This document shows positions 17,433 through 27,164 of a stretch of 64,000 nt of DNA, piece after piece; positions within the stretch are counted from its first letter, which is position 1; each line of letters begins with the position of its first letter. The position numbers were made by a program, and so were the translations under genes. The notes below the pieces were generated by a model. The model did not search any database and was not told where the DNA came from. It saw only the letters and a list, made by a program, of their open reading frames with translations. This DNA comes from Listeria ivanovii subsp. londoniensis (lineage in GTDB: Bacteria; Bacillota; Bacilli; Lactobacillales; Listeriaceae): the NCBI RefSeq assembly GCF_000763495.1, contig NZ_CP009576.1:1312001-1376000 (forward strand), read 5' to 3'.

Positions 17433-18005
17433 ATGAATGGAAGAATTGTAATAGCCGATGATGAACCTATTACAAGAATGGATATCCGGGACATACTGGA
17501 AGAAGCGAACTACAATGTTGTAGGGGAAGCAACAGATGGTTTTGAAGCAATCGAACTTTGTAAAAGCCATCAACCAGATCTTGTTATCATGGACATTCAA
17601 ATGCCACTCTTAGACGGTTTGAAAGCAGGAAAACGAATTATTTCAGAAGGTTTAGCCGGTGGAATAATTTTACTTACTGCGTTTAGTGATCCTAAAAACA
17701 CCGAAAAAGCAAAAGGCTTTGGAGCACTTGGTTATTTAGTAAAACCGCTCGATGAAAAAAGTTTGATTCCAACAGTTGAAATGAGTATTGCCAAAGGACG
17801 CGAAACAAGAAAATTAGAACTGCAATTAGAAAAATTAACCAAAAAGCTAGAAGAACGAAAAGTGATTGAAAAAGCTAAAGGTGTGCTTATGATTGAGAAT
17901 AATATCACAGAAGAAGAAGCATACAACATGATTCGAAACTTAAGCATGGATAAACGATGTCCAATGATGGAAATCGCAGAAACGATTGTGATGAGTGATG
18001 ACTAA
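17433..18005 (+). CDS. eutV: Response regulator / RNA antiterminator EutV
   Basis: EutV is the RNA-binding response regulator of ethanolamine use. The receiver domain (about residues 1-125) shows ADDEPITRMD and the phosphoacceptor Asp54 in DLVIMDIQMP. A short coiled linker (ETRKLELQLEKLTKKLEER) leads to the ANTAR domain (about 135-185: KAKGVLMIENNITEEEAYNMIRNLSMDKRCPM). When phosphorylated by EutW it dimerises and binds paired hexaloop hairpins, preventing termination. ATG 17433 is preferred, with GTG 17424 three codons earlier an alternative. It overlaps eutW. Confidence 0.95.
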   Translation: MNGRIVIADDEPITRMDIRDILEEANYNVVGEATDGFEAIELCKSHQPDLVIMDIQMPLLDGLKAGKRIISEGLAGGIILLTAFSDPKNTEKAKGFGALGYLVKPLDEKSLIPTVEMSIAKGRETRKLELQLEKLTKKLEERKVIEKAKGVLMIENNITEEEAYNMIRNLSMDKRCPMMEIAETIVMSDD

Positions 18006-19455
18006 AACAATCAGAGAAATGTGTTTACGTTATACGGATTTAGCTGAATATGATATTGATGAATTAATGCATACAGCGGAGTCACTTAGTAAGTCTTCCA
18101 TGTATCAAGATGTCGATGTTTTTATTGATGTCTACAACAAGTTAACTAGTGAAGCGCTCGTTATCCACCACACACCACCAAAAACAACCAAATCACTTTA
18201 TAAAAATAACGTCGTCGGAGAAACCGCCTTGCGTAGTAATGAGCCAGGTGTACTCAGAACGCTTGAAACAGGAATGAACTCCAACGATTTACTCGCGAAA
18301 ACACAAGAAAATGTGTTGATTCGCCAAAAAGTTTATCCAATTCGCAACAAGCAACGCGTTATCGCTGTTTTGATTTTGGAAAACGACATTAGCGCAGAAA
18401 TTAAGGCTCATTTTGAAATTGGTAATGAAGATATGGCTTATCGAGATGTATCCACTACGCTTTCCGCAATGAGTAAATTAACGGATTCGATAACCGATCA
18501 GTTAGACGATGCGATTTTAATTTTTGACCGAAATGGTATTTTGCAACAGAAAAATTATGCAGCCGACCAATACTACGAACGACTTGGTTATATGGAAAAT
18601 ATCCATGGCATGCATTATGATAATTTGTCGCTTGATCAAATGATGTTTGATGCGATTATGTATCAAATCGAAACTGGCAAGCAACCAATTCAGTTAAAAA
18701 AAGAGGTCGTCATTGCAAATAATTATTTCATTATGAAGCAAATTTTTGTCAAAGAAGATGACGCGCAGGAGTGCAGATTTATTCTTATCTTGCATGATGT
18801 TACCGATATTAAAGTAAAAGAAGCGGAAATCGTATCGAAGTCAGTCGCGATTCGTGAAATTCACCACCGTGTAAAGAATAACCTTCAATCAGTCGTATCG
18901 CTGCTCCGAATTCAGGGGCGTAGATCTACTAGTGTGGAAGCGCAAAAAATTCTAAATGAAAGTGTCAGCCGGATTTTAGCCATTGCTGCAACACACGAAC
19001 TACTCTCGAAGCAAATGGAAGACGGTATTAACCTTTACATGGTGATTGAGACAGTTGCTTACAACGTGGAAAGATGTTGTACCGATTGCCCAAAAATAGC
19101 GGTCCGGATGGATATTGATAAACGAATTTATTTGGATAGTGACCGAACCGTCGCACTTGCTCTAGTCATGAATGAATTACTACAAAATTCTTATGACCAC
19201 GCATTTCATCCAAATGAATCAGGCGAAATTTTACTTCAAATAAAAGAAGAAAAAAATATTATTCATGCCGAAGTAACCGACAACGGACATGGCTTCAACG
19301 TTCGTAAAGTATCTGAGAAGAGCCTCGGACTTTCGATTGTAAAAAGCTATATTAAAGATAAACTTCGCGGCAAAGTAACAATTGAATCCAATGAACATGG
19401 AACCAAAACAATGTTTGATTTTAAATACAATTCTATCCATGCTACAAAGAAGTAG
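17998..19455 (+). CDS. eutW: Ethanolamine-sensing histidine kinase EutW
   Basis: EutW is the soluble sensor kinase that responds to ethanolamine and phosphorylates EutV. Residues ~1-140 are the sensory N-terminal domain, ~160-270 a PAS-like domain, and the HisKA_2 dimerisation box IREIHHRVKNNLQSVVSLLR includes His289/290. The ATPase domain shows MNELLQNSYDHAFHP (N box) and DNGHGFNV (G box). No transmembrane segment is apparent. The start overlaps the last codons of eutV, either ATG 17998 or GTG 17995. The final codons encode part of the first ANTAR hairpin for eutA. Confidence 0.94.
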   Translation: MTKTIREMCLRYTDLAEYDIDELMHTAESLSKSSMYQDVDVFIDVYNKLTSEALVIHHTPPKTTKSLYKNNVVGETALRSNEPGVLRTLETGMNSNDLLAKTQENVLIRQKVYPIRNKQRVIAVLILENDISAEIKAHFEIGNEDMAYRDVSTTLSAMSKLTDSITDQLDDAILIFDRNGILQQKNYAADQYYERLGYMENIHGMHYDNLSLDQMMFDAIMYQIETGKQPIQLKKEVVIANNYFIMKQIFVKEDDAQECRFILILHDVTDIKVKEAEIVSKSVAIREIHHRVKNNLQSVVSLLRIQGRRSTSVEAQKILNESVSRILAIAATHELLSKQMEDGINLYMVIETVAYNVERCCTDCPKIAVRMDIDKRIYLDSDRTVALALVMNELLQNSYDHAFHPNESGEILLQIKEEKNIIHAEVTDNGHGFNVRKVSEKSLGLSIVKSYIKDKLRGKVTIESNEHGTKTMFDFKYNSIHATKK

Positions 19456-19478
19456 CTATGAAAAAAGCGATGAAGCTT
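19441..19478 (+). promoter_or_regulatory. EutV (ANTAR) binding hairpin pair before eutA
   Basis: The first hairpin, GCTAC-AAAGAA-GTAGC (19441-19456), has a loop with A1 and G4 and straddles the eutW stop codon. The second, AAGC-GATGAA-GCTT (19465-19478), has G4 but G rather than A at position 1. Its 3' arm is shared with the following terminator. EutV binding should allow transcription into the eutA operon. Confidence 0.78.
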
Positions 19479-19525
19479 AAAGCCAAGTAACGATACTGTT
19501 ATTTGTCTTTAAGCTTTTTCTTTTT
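19473..19525 (+). terminator. ANTAR-regulated terminator before eutA
   Basis: AAGCTTAAAG (19473-19482) pairs with CTTTAAGCTT (19507-19516), with an inner CAAGTAAC/GTTATTTG stem, then TTTCTTTTT. This is a strong intrinsic terminator whose 5' arm overlaps the second EutV hairpin. Confidence 0.9.
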
Positions 19526-19546
19526 GGAAAGAAAGGAGTGAGAGGA

Positions 19547-20968
19547 TTGGCGGAAACGATTTTAAGTGTAGGAATCGACCTTGGGACATCAACGACACAG
19601 CTGATTTTATCGGAATTAGAAATTCAAAATATGGCATCAAGCTTTACCGTGCCACGGATTGTTATTTCGGATAAACGGATTATTTTCAGAAGTGAAATAC
19701 TTTTTACCCCGATACTTGCGGACAACTTAATTGATGTAGAAGCAATTCGTGATTTTGTTACGAAAGAGTATGCAAACGCTGGTATTAAAAAAGAAGAAAT
19801 TGGCATGGGCGCGGTTATTATCACAGGGGAAACAGCTCGAAAAGATAATGCCAGTAACGTTCTCGATGCAATGAGTGGTTTTGCAGGAGATTTTGTCGTT
19901 GCAACTGCTGGCCCAGATTTAGAAAGTATCATCGCCGGAAAAGGAGCAGGAGCACATACCTATTCCAAAGAAAATAATACGGCTGTTGTGAACTTGGACA
20001 TTGGCGGCGGGACGACAAACTTATCCCTATTTGACCGCGGTGAACTCATTGATACGGCGTGTTTGGATATTGGTGGTCGGTTAATCAAAGTTGATCGTGA
20101 AACCAAAAAAATTACTTATATCGCACCAAAAATTCAAGTTTTAATTGAAAAACGTCATTATCCGATTGCACTTGGTGACATCACTTCCCCAGAAAAATTA
20201 GCGCCAATTTTAGACGAAATGGTGGAACTTTTAAAAAATAGTGTTGGACTTGGTGAGCCGAATGATTACTACGCGACCATCATCACCAATAAAGGATTAA
20301 AACGCGCCAATGAAATTGATTGTATTTCGTTTTCGGGTGGGGTGGCAGATTGTATCGCGACGGGTGCTTTAAATGACCCATTTAGATACGGGGATATTGG
20401 CCTCTTACTTGGAAAGAAAATAGCTGAATCTAGCTTGATGACTGAAAAAAAGTATATCGAATCTGTCGAAACCATACGAGCAACTGTGGTCGGAGCCGGT
20501 TCACATACAGCTGAAATTAGCGGAAGTACAATCACTTACACCGAGAAAATTTTCCCAGTGAAAAACATTCCGATTTTGAAACTTGCCAAACAAGAAGAAA
20601 AAGAGAATATGGCAGAAATCATCCAGGAAAAACTTAACTGGTTCAAAATAGATAATGAAATGGAACGGATTGCACTCGCGATTGAAGGCGAGAATAGTCC
20701 TAGTTTCCAAACAGTAACAGCGTACGCAAAAGCGATATGTGACGGAATGCGAGAACCAATTGCACTCGGTCATCCGCTAATTATCATTACTTGGCACGAC
20801 ATGGCAAAAGCGCTTGGACAAAGTATTTTCGGACACTTACCAGCGGATTATCCACTAATTTGCCTAGATAGTGTCAAAGTCGACAATGGTGATTATATTG
20901 ATATAGGAAAACCAGTTGCTGACGGGAAAGTGCTACCAGTAGTAGTAAAAACCTTAGTCTTTAACTGA
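19547..20968 (+). CDS. eutA: Ethanolamine ammonia-lyase reactivase EutA
   Basis: EutA is the ATP-dependent reactivating factor that removes damaged cobalamin from ethanolamine ammonia-lyase. The protein has the actin/Hsp70-like motifs [16 protein letters not shown] and [19 protein letters not shown] and a normal length of 473 residues. A GTG at 19538 opens the frame, but it lies inside the AAAGGAG ribosome site; TTG 19547 has proper spacing and begins at the family's [13 protein letters not shown]. It is the first gene after the EutV-controlled terminator. Confidence 0.93.
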   Translation: MAETILSVGIDLGTSTTQLILSELEIQNMASSFTVPRIVISDKRIIFRSEILFTPILADNLIDVEAIRDFVTKEYANAGIKKEEIGMGAVIITGETARKDNASNVLDAMSGFAGDFVVATAGPDLESIIAGKGAGAHTYSKENNTAVVNLDIGGGTTNLSLFDRGELIDTACLDIGGRLIKVDRETKKITYIAPKIQVLIEKRHYPIALGDITSPEKLAPILDEMVELLKNSVGLGEPNDYYATIITNKGLKRANEIDCISFSGGVADCIATGALNDPFRYGDIGLLLGKKIAESSLMTEKKYIESVETIRATVVGAGSHTAEISGSTITYTEKIFPVKNIPILKLAKQEEKENMAEIIQEKLNWFKIDNEMERIALAIEGENSPSFQTVTAYAKAICDGMREPIALGHPLIIITWHDMAKALGQSIFGHLPADYPLICLDSVKVDNGDYIDIGKPVADGKVLPVVVKTLVFN

Positions 20969-21008
20969 TCCATAAAACTGCTTTAATTTTGAGAGGAGGA
21001 TTTATCGA

Positions 21009-22373
21009 ATGATTTTAAAAACGAATTTATTCGGCCATACATACCAGTTTAAATCCATCACTGATGTGTTGGCAAAAGCAAACGAAGAAAAATCAGGCGA
21101 TCGCTTAGCCGGAGTTGCTGCTGAATCTGCAGAAGAACGTGTAGCTGCCAAAGTAGTGCTTTCTAAAATGACGCTTGGTGAATTACGTAATAATCCTGTT
21201 GTCCCATACGAAACGGATGAGGTAACTCGTATTATTCAAGACCAAGTAAATGACCGTATTCATGATTCCATCAAAAACTGGACAGTGGAAGAATTACGGG
21301 AATGGATTTTAGACCATAAAACAACAGATGCAGACATTAAACGTGTTGCACGCGGGCTTACATCAGAAATAATTGCCGCAGTAACTAAATTAATGTCCAA
21401 CCTAGATTTAATTTATGGCGCAAAAAAAATCCGCGTAATCGCTCATGCAAACACAACAATCGGTCTTCCAGGAACATTCTCTGCCAGACTACAACCAAAT
21501 CACCCAACTGATGATCCAGATGGTATCCTTGCTTCATTAATGGAAGGATTAACATATGGTATTGGGGATGCAGTAATCGGACTTAACCCAGTAGATGATT
21601 CTACTGATAGCGTTGTTCGTCTACTAAATAAATTTGAAGAATTCCGTAGCAAATGGGATGTACCAACACAAACTTGTGTCCTTGCCCATGTGAAAACACA
21701 AATGGAAGCAATGCGACGCGGCGCTCCAACAGGCCTAGTGTTCCAATCAATTGCTGGTTCTGAAAAAGGAAATACTGCTTTTGGATTTGATGGAGCAACC
21801 ATTGAAGAAGCTAGACAATTAGCCCTTCAAAGTGGAGCTGCAACTGGACCAAACGTGATGTATTTTGAAACAGGTCAAGGTTCTGAACTTTCCTCAGACG
21901 CGCATTTTGGCGTAGACCAAGTAACGATGGAAGCTCGTTGTTACGGTTTTGCGAAGAAATTTGATCCATTCCTAGTTAATACTGTAGTTGGATTTATCGG
22001 ACCAGAGTATTTATATGACTCAAAACAAGTTATCCGTGCTGGTCTTGAAGATCACTTTATGGGTAAATTAACTGGTATTTCGATGGGCTGTGACGTTTGT
22101 TACACCAACCATATGAAAGCGGACCAAAATGACGTAGAAAACTTATCTGTATTACTAACAGCAGCTGGATGTAACTTTATTATGGGAATTCCACATGGTG
22201 ATGACGTTATGCTTAATTACCAAACAACTGGTTACCATGAAACAGCTACATTACGCGAAATGTTTGGCTTAAAACCAATTAAAGAATTCGATGCTTGGAT
22301 GGAAAAAATGGGCTTCAGCGAAAATGGTAAATTAACTAGCCGTGCTGGAGATGCATCTATTTTCCTAAAATAA
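21009..22373 (+). CDS. eutB: Ethanolamine ammonia-lyase large subunit
   Basis: EutB is the catalytic subunit of the AdoCbl-dependent lyase that splits ethanolamine into acetaldehyde and ammonia. At 454 residues it has the family segments [52 protein letters not shown] and [35 protein letters not shown] ribosome site precedes the ATG. It is co-transcribed with eutC, 19 bases downstream. Confidence 0.97.
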   Translation: MILKTNLFGHTYQFKSITDVLAKANEEKSGDRLAGVAAESAEERVAAKVVLSKMTLGELRNNPVVPYETDEVTRIIQDQVNDRIHDSIKNWTVEELREWILDHKTTDADIKRVARGLTSEIIAAVTKLMSNLDLIYGAKKIRVIAHANTTIGLPGTFSARLQPNHPTDDPDGILASLMEGLTYGIGDAVIGLNPVDDSTDSVVRLLNKFEEFRSKWDVPTQTCVLAHVKTQMEAMRRGAPTGLVFQSIAGSEKGNTAFGFDGATIEEARQLALQSGAATGPNVMYFETGQGSELSSDAHFGVDQVTMEARCYGFAKKFDPFLVNTVVGFIGPEYLYDSKQVIRAGLEDHFMGKLTGISMGCDVCYTNHMKADQNDVENLSVLLTAAGCNFIMGIPHGDDVMLNYQTTGYHETATLREMFGLKPIKEFDAWMEKMGFSENGKLTSRAGDASIFLK

Positions 22374-22392
22374 GGAAGGGAGGAACAAAGCG

Positions 22393-23277
22393 ATGAACGA
22401 ACAAGAATTAAAACAAATGATTGAAGGCATTTTAACTGAAATGTCTGGTGGCGAAAAAGCGACTGAAACAGATTCAGCTATGCCTACAAAAGCAGTTACT
22501 GAAACAGTTGTAACAGAAGGAAGCATTCCAGATATTACCGAAGTAGACATTAAAAAACAATTACTTGTCCCAGAACCAGCTGACCGCGAAGGCTATTTGA
22601 AAATGAAACAAATGACTCCTGCTAGACTTGGTTTATGGCGTGCAGGCCCACGTTACAAAACAGAAACAATCCTTCGTTTCCGCGCCGATCATGCGGTTGC
22701 GCAAGATTCCGTTTTCTCTTATGTTTCCGAGGATTTAATTAAAGAAATGAATTTCATCCCAGTTAATACGAAATGCCAAGATAAAGATGAATACTTAACT
22801 CGTCCAGACTTAGGTCGTGAATTCTCCGATGAAATGGTCGAAGTTATTCGCGCCAACACAACGAAAAACGCTAAATTACAAATCGTTGTCGGTGATGGAC
22901 TTAGCTCAGCGGCTATCGAAGCAAACATCAAAGACATTTTACCATCCATTAAACAAGGATTGAAAATGTACAATTTAGACTTTGGAAACATTATTTTTGT
23001 TAAACATTGTCGTGTACCATCTATGGACCAAATTGGCGAAATTACTGGCGCTGACGTAGTTTGCTTACTTGTCGGGGAACGTCCCGGACTTGTAACTGCA
23101 GAATCTATGAGTGCGTATATTGCTTACAAACCAACAATCGGCATGCCAGAAGCTCGTCGTACGGTTATTTCCAATATACATAGCGGCGGAACACCACCAG
23201 TTGAAGCCGGAGCATATATTGCGGAACTAATCCACAATATGCTAGAGAAAAAATGTTCTGGAATTGATTTAAAATAA
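22393..23277 (+). CDS. eutC: Ethanolamine ammonia-lyase small subunit
   Basis: EutC pairs with EutB and binds the cobalamin. The 294-residue protein has an N-terminal amphipathic helix ([20 protein letters not shown]), known in EutC to target the enzyme to the compartment, followed by a variable linker to residue ~55. The conserved body carries [43 protein letters not shown] and [17 protein letters not shown]. It ends just before the shell gene eutL. Confidence 0.96.
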   Translation: MNEQELKQMIEGILTEMSGGEKATETDSAMPTKAVTETVVTEGSIPDITEVDIKKQLLVPEPADREGYLKMKQMTPARLGLWRAGPRYKTETILRFRADHAVAQDSVFSYVSEDLIKEMNFIPVNTKCQDKDEYLTRPDLGREFSDEMVEVIRANTTKNAKLQIVVGDGLSSAAIEANIKDILPSIKQGLKMYNLDFGNIIFVKHCRVPSMDQIGEITGADVVCLLVGERPGLVTAESMSAYIAYKPTIGMPEARRTVISNIHSGGTPPVEAGAYIAELIHNMLEKKCSGIDLK

Positions 23278-23299
23278 ACTAATTAGAGGAGGAAACTTC

Positions 23300-23953
23300 A
23301 TGAAAAATGATAAATTACCTGCATCCGTTTTAAGTGTCAAAGTGGTATCTAATGTAGACAATGGTTTATTCAAACAACTTGACTTAAAACCGCATCAAAG
23401 AAGTCTTGGTATTATTACATCTGATTGTGATGATGTAACTTATACAGCCCTTGACGAAGCAACAAAAGCAGCAGAAGTAGATGTTGTTTACGCGAAAAGC
23501 ATGTACGCTGGTGCTTTGAATGCATCCACTAAATTAGCTGGTGAAGTAATCGGGATTATTGCCGGACCAAGCCCAGCTGAAGTAAAAAGTGGCCTTTCTG
23601 TAGCTGTAGATTTCATCGAAAATGGTGCTAGTTTCATCAGTGCCAACGAAGATGACAGTGTTCCTTATTTTGCTCACTGTGTTTCAAGAACTGGTACGTT
23701 CCTTTCCAAAGAAGCAAATGTTGCAGAAGGTGAAGCGATTGCATACTTAATCGCACCCCCACTAGAAGCAATGTACGCACTAGATGCAGCACTTAAAGCC
23801 GCTGATGTAACGATTGGTACTTTTTATGGTCCGCCGTCCGAAACAAACTTCGGTGGTGCATTATTAACTGGTAGCCAATCTGCATGTAAAGCTGCTTGTG
23901 ACGCATTTAAAATGGCAGTAGAAAACGTGGCTGAAAATCCACTTCAATATTAA
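23300..23953 (+). CDS. eutL: Trimeric shell protein EutL
   Basis: EutL is a tandem BMC-domain protein (217 residues) that forms pseudohexameric trimers with a gated central pore in the Eut shell. Sequences such as KPHQRSLGIITSDCDDVTYTALDEATKAA and GVHC-like segments around VPYFAHCVSRTGTFLSKEAN, plus the ending GGALLTGSQSACKAACDAF, are typical. It lies between the lyase genes and the EutK-like gene. No anomaly is seen. Confidence 0.95.
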   Translation: MKNDKLPASVLSVKVVSNVDNGLFKQLDLKPHQRSLGIITSDCDDVTYTALDEATKAAEVDVVYAKSMYAGALNASTKLAGEVIGIIAGPSPAEVKSGLSVAVDFIENGASFISANEDDSVPYFAHCVSRTGTFLSKEANVAEGEAIAYLIAPPLEAMYALDAALKAADVTIGTFYGPPSETNFGGALLTGSQSACKAACDAFKMAVENVAENPLQY

Positions 23954-23967
23954 GGCGGTGCTGAAAA

Positions 23968-24459
23968 ATGCCAAATGAAGCACTTGGTTTAATTGAAGTT
24001 ACAGGTTTTCTAGGTGCTGTAGTTGCCGCAGATACTTGTTTAAAAGCAGCCAATGTCGAACTAATTCAGTGTGAAGTCATTAAAGGTGGACTAACAACCG
24101 TTGAATTAACTGGCGATGTTGGTGCGGTAAACGCAGCTATTGAAGCAGGAAAAGCAGCAACAGAAAGCTTAGGTTGCCTCGTTTCTAGTCACGTGATTGC
24201 AAGAATGAGTGAGGAAACTAAATCACTCTTTGTCCCTACAGAGCAAGAAAAAGAAGAAGAAGTTATCCAAGAAATCAGAGAAGTAACAACAATCACAGAT
24301 TCAACCGAACAAAAACTTCGCGAAATGAAAGTCATTGATTTAAGGAAACTTGCTTACACATTAGCTAATGTGCCTATCCCAAAAAGCAAGATTAAATATG
24401 CGAACAAAGAAAAACTTGTTCACGCACTAAAAGATATTTATGGAAGGAGTGAAAACTAG
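23968..24459 (+). CDS. eutK: EutK-like shell protein with C-terminal Rho-N/SAP-like domain
   Basis: This 163-residue protein has one BMC domain (about residues 3-88: ALGLIEVTGFLGAVVAADTC to SSHVIARMSEETKSLF), an acidic Glu-rich linker (~90-110), and a basic C-terminal region of ~45 residues. In that tail, MKVIDLRKLAYTLANVPI and KSKIKYANKEKLVHALKDIY fit the helix-helix pattern of Rho N-terminal or SAP nucleic-acid-binding domains. EutK of enteric bacteria also carries a C-terminal nucleic-acid-binding-like domain, but of helix-turn-helix type. Its stop overlaps the eutE start by one base. Confidence 0.85.
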   Translation: MPNEALGLIEVTGFLGAVVAADTCLKAANVELIQCEVIKGGLTTVELTGDVGAVNAAIEAGKAATESLGCLVSSHVIARMSEETKSLFVPTEQEKEEEVIQEIREVTTITDSTEQKLREMKVIDLRKLAYTLANVPIPKSKIKYANKEKLVHALKDIYGRSEN

Positions 24460-25919
24460 TGGCACTAGAAGATAAAGATTTGCGCTCTATCCAAGAAGTT
24501 CGTAACCTCATTGCATCAGCTAACACAGCACAAAAAGAACTTGCTGCAATGAGCCAACAACAAATCGACACCATTGTAAAGGCAATAGCTGATGCTGGTT
24601 ACGATGCCCGCGAAAAACTCGCAAAAATGGCTCATGAAGAAACTGGCTTCGGAATTTGGCAAGACAAAGTAATTAAAAACGTCTTTGCCTCAAAACACGT
24701 CTACAATTACATCAAAGATATGAAAACCATTGGTATGTTGAAAGAAGATAATGAAAAACAAGTAATGGAGGTTGCAGTTCCACTAGGCGTAGTTGCTGGA
24801 TTAATCCCGTCAACAAACCCTACTTCGACTGTCATTTACAAAACACTTATTTCGATTAAAGCCGGAAATAGTATTGTGTTTTCTCCACATCCAAATGCGC
24901 TTAAAGCAATCCTTGAGACAGTAAAAATTATTAGTGAAGCAGCTGAAAAAGCTGGCTGTCCAAAAGGTGCGATTAGCTGCATGACTGTTCCAACAATTCA
25001 AGGAACAGATCAATTAATGAAACATAAAGATACAGCAGTTATCCTTGCAACAGGTGGTTCTGCGATGGTAAAAGCCGCTTATTCTTCTGGAACTCCGGCA
25101 ATTGGCGTAGGTCCAGGAAACGGCCCAGCATTTATCGAACGTAGTGCTAACATACCTCAAGCAGTCAAACATATTCTTGATTCAAAAACATTCGACAACG
25201 GAACAATTTGTGCATCAGAGCAATCAGTCGTTGTGGAACGTGTGAATAAAGAAGCTGTGATAGCTGAATTTAGAAAACAAGGTGCACACTTCTTATCCGA
25301 TGCAGAAGCGATTCAGTTAGGTAAATTCATTTTACGTCCAAATGGCTCAATGAACCCAGCAATCGTAGGTAAAAGCGTACAACATATCGCTAACTTAGCT
25401 GGCCTAACCGTTCCAGCTGATGCACGAGTACTTATTGCTGAAGAAACAAAAGTTGGCGCAAAAATCCCTTATTCAAGAGAAAAATTGGCCCCAATTTTAG
25501 CATTCTACACAGCCGAAACTTGGCAAGATGCTTGTGAACTTAGCATGGATATTCTTTATCATGAAGGAGCTGGACATACATTAATTATTCACTCCGAAGA
25601 TAAAGCGATTATTCGCGAATTCGCACTGAAAAAACCAGTTTCCCGTCTACTTGTAAATACACCAGGAGCACTTGGCGGAATTGGCGCAACAACTAACTTA
25701 GTACCTGCTTTAACACTCGGTTGTGGAGCAGTTGGTGGAAGTTCGTCGTCTGACAATATCGGACCAGAAAATCTATTCAACATTCGCCGTATCGCAACAG
25801 GAGTTAGAGAATTAGAAGACATTCGTAAAGAAGAAAACCAAGCAACATCTGAACTTCCGGCTGATGCAGACGCACTCATCCAAAGTTTAGTCGAAAAAGT
25901 ATTAGCAGAATTAAAATAA
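24459..25919 (+). CDS. eutE: CoA-acylating acetaldehyde dehydrogenase EutE
   Basis: EutE oxidises acetaldehyde to acetyl-CoA with NAD+ in the Eut compartment lumen. The ALDH fold is clear, with the catalytic Cys251 in FDNGTICASEQSVVVE, the PSTNPTSTVIYKTLISIKAGN block and GVGPGNGPAFIE. The targeting-type helix is at the C-terminus (ALIQSLVEKVLAELK), after a flexible linker, rather than at the N-terminus as in PduP. The start is GTG 24459 with GGAAGGAGTG upstream, overlapping the previous stop by one base. It is 486 residues. Confidence 0.95.
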   Translation: MALEDKDLRSIQEVRNLIASANTAQKELAAMSQQQIDTIVKAIADAGYDAREKLAKMAHEETGFGIWQDKVIKNVFASKHVYNYIKDMKTIGMLKEDNEKQVMEVAVPLGVVAGLIPSTNPTSTVIYKTLISIKAGNSIVFSPHPNALKAILETVKIISEAAEKAGCPKGAISCMTVPTIQGTDQLMKHKDTAVILATGGSAMVKAAYSSGTPAIGVGPGNGPAFIERSANIPQAVKHILDSKTFDNGTICASEQSVVVERVNKEAVIAEFRKQGAHFLSDAEAIQLGKFILRPNGSMNPAIVGKSVQHIANLAGLTVPADARVLIAEETKVGAKIPYSREKLAPILAFYTAETWQDACELSMDILYHEGAGHTLIIHSEDKAIIREFALKKPVSRLLVNTPGALGGIGATTNLVPALTLGCGAVGGSSSSDNIGPENLFNIRRIATGVRELEDIRKEENQATSELPADADALIQSLVEKVLAELK

Positions 25920-25950
25920 AAAATAAAACACTAATTGGAGGAATTTTAAA

Positions 25951-26235
25951 ATGGCAAACGCAAACGCATTAGGTATGATCGAAACAAAAGGTTTAGTAGG
26001 AGCAGTAGAAGCAGCAGACGCAATGGTGAAAGCAGCGAACGTAACACTTATGGGTAAAGAACAAGTTGGTGGCGGTCTAGTAACAGTAATGGTTCGCGGC
26101 GATGTTGGCGCAGTAAAAGCAGCAACAGATGCAGGCGCAGCAGCAGCAGAACGTGTTGGAGAATTACTATCTGTACACGTAATCCCACGTCCACACAGCG
26201 AAGTAGACGCAATTCTACCAAAAAGTGCTGAATAA
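25951..26235 (+). CDS. eutM: Major hexameric shell protein EutM
   Basis: EutM is a single-domain BMC protein of 94 residues that forms the main hexagonal tiles of the Eut shell. It contains [41 protein letters not shown] and [11 protein letters not shown]. Codon choice is strongly biased toward GCA and GTA codons, and the ribosome site (TTGGAGGAATTTT) is good, which suits high expression. A long hairpin follows the stop and may protect the mRNA or limit read-through into eutT. The protein closely resembles PduJ at 5396. Confidence 0.95.
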   Translation: MANANALGMIETKGLVGAVEAADAMVKAANVTLMGKEQVGGGLVTVMVRGDVGAVKAATDAGAAAAERVGELLSVHVIPRPHSEVDAILPKSAE

Positions 26236-26260
26236 TAAAACGAATTTTTAACACAAATCA

Positions 26261-26327
26261 GGAAAAAGCGGTAGTAACTAGCAGGGCGTTCCATCAAATG
26301 CGTATGTTAGTACTTTCGCTTTTTGCC
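26261..26327 (+). terminator. Long hairpin between eutM and eutT, possible attenuator
   Basis: AAAAAGCG (26263-26270) pairs with CGCTTTTT (26317-26324). Inner arms AGTAACTAGCA and TGTTAGTACT extend the stem with one bulge and one G-U pair. A run of only five T residues forms the end of the stem, so partial termination or mRNA stabilisation are both possible. Confidence 0.6.
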
Positions 26328-26397
26328 AGATTTTGTAAGACTAAGCTTCCCAACATTACTAACACCAATTGTAAATGGGATAAAAGGATGTGGTTCT

Positions 26398-27150
26398 TTG
26401 GCTATTTTGACAGAAGATGAATTACGAAAAGCCTATTTACACACCGATTTAAGGACGAAAAAAAAGCTAGATATACAAAAAGGAACGATTATTACTCCTT
26501 CAGCTAAAAGTTTTTTATCTGAAAAGAAAATCGAGCTTCATTTTATCGATGAAATAAAAGAAACAAAAGTTGTAGTAGAGCCAGTTAAAAAAGAAACATC
26601 GCGTGCAAAATTCCAAACGATTTATGGTGGTTCTTTAGACGAAAAGCCAGAGCATATGACCCATCTTCGCGGTAGCTTGCTGGTATTTAAAGACCATCCA
26701 CAAATTGCCTTCCGCGGAAAACTTGATTCACTTGAAGCAGAAATACTGGAAATTCAGTGTTCGGTTGCTAGTGAATATAAGGGCCTCGCAGAAGATTTAC
26801 AAGAAATCCTCAACTTTGTAAGAAATATCGTTCGATCAGAAGTATTGAACGAGCAAATCGAAACAGTCCAAATGCTAGGAATGGATGAAAAAGAACTGCG
26901 GGAACGTAGTCATAATCCTAAAAAATATTATCAAATGACCCACTTTATGCCCGATTATACGATGGGAAGTGTAGTGATTCATTTAAACAAATTAAGAACG
27001 ATGGTCCGTGAAACCGAACTCGCTGCGTTTACAGCATTTAAGGAAGCGGATTATTCGGTAAAAAGGCCAGATATTATGCAAGCGCTCAATCGGTTATCCA
27101 GCTTGTTTTGGATACTTATGTTTCGCGTAAGAACTGGTGAATACAAATAG
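26398..27150 (+). CDS. eutT: EutT-type corrinoid adenosyltransferase
   Basis: EutT adenosylates corrinoids to supply AdoCbl to ethanolamine ammonia-lyase. An open frame runs back to 26323, but TTG 26398 (MAILTEDELRK) follows AAAAGGA at good distance and matches the EutT N-terminus, giving 250 residues. The active region HLRGSLLVFKDHPQIAFRGKLD is present. The Salmonella-type metal motif with adjacent cysteines (CCxxC) is absent, so this is the metal-independent class described for Listeria EutT. Residues 24-46 (DIQKGTIITPSAKSFLSEKK onward) form a motif shared with two other proteins here. Confidence 0.9.
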   Translation: MAILTEDELRKAYLHTDLRTKKKLDIQKGTIITPSAKSFLSEKKIELHFIDEIKETKVVVEPVKKETSRAKFQTIYGGSLDEKPEHMTHLRGSLLVFKDHPQIAFRGKLDSLEAEILEIQCSVASEYKGLAEDLQEILNFVRNIVRSEVLNEQIETVQMLGMDEKELRERSHNPKKYYQMTHFMPDYTMGSVVIHLNKLRTMVRETELAAFTAFKEADYSVKRPDIMQALNRLSSLFWILMFRVRTGEYK

Positions 27151-27164
27151 TAAGGAGGCTTACC

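Noticed and set aside
26048-26254. Leucine-rich reverse frame opposite eutM
   Set aside because: It is generated by the GCA/GCT-rich codons of eutM read backwards, without a start signal.
26323-26397. N-terminal extension of EutT
   Set aside because: It runs through the long hairpin and precedes the natural MAILTEDELRK start.
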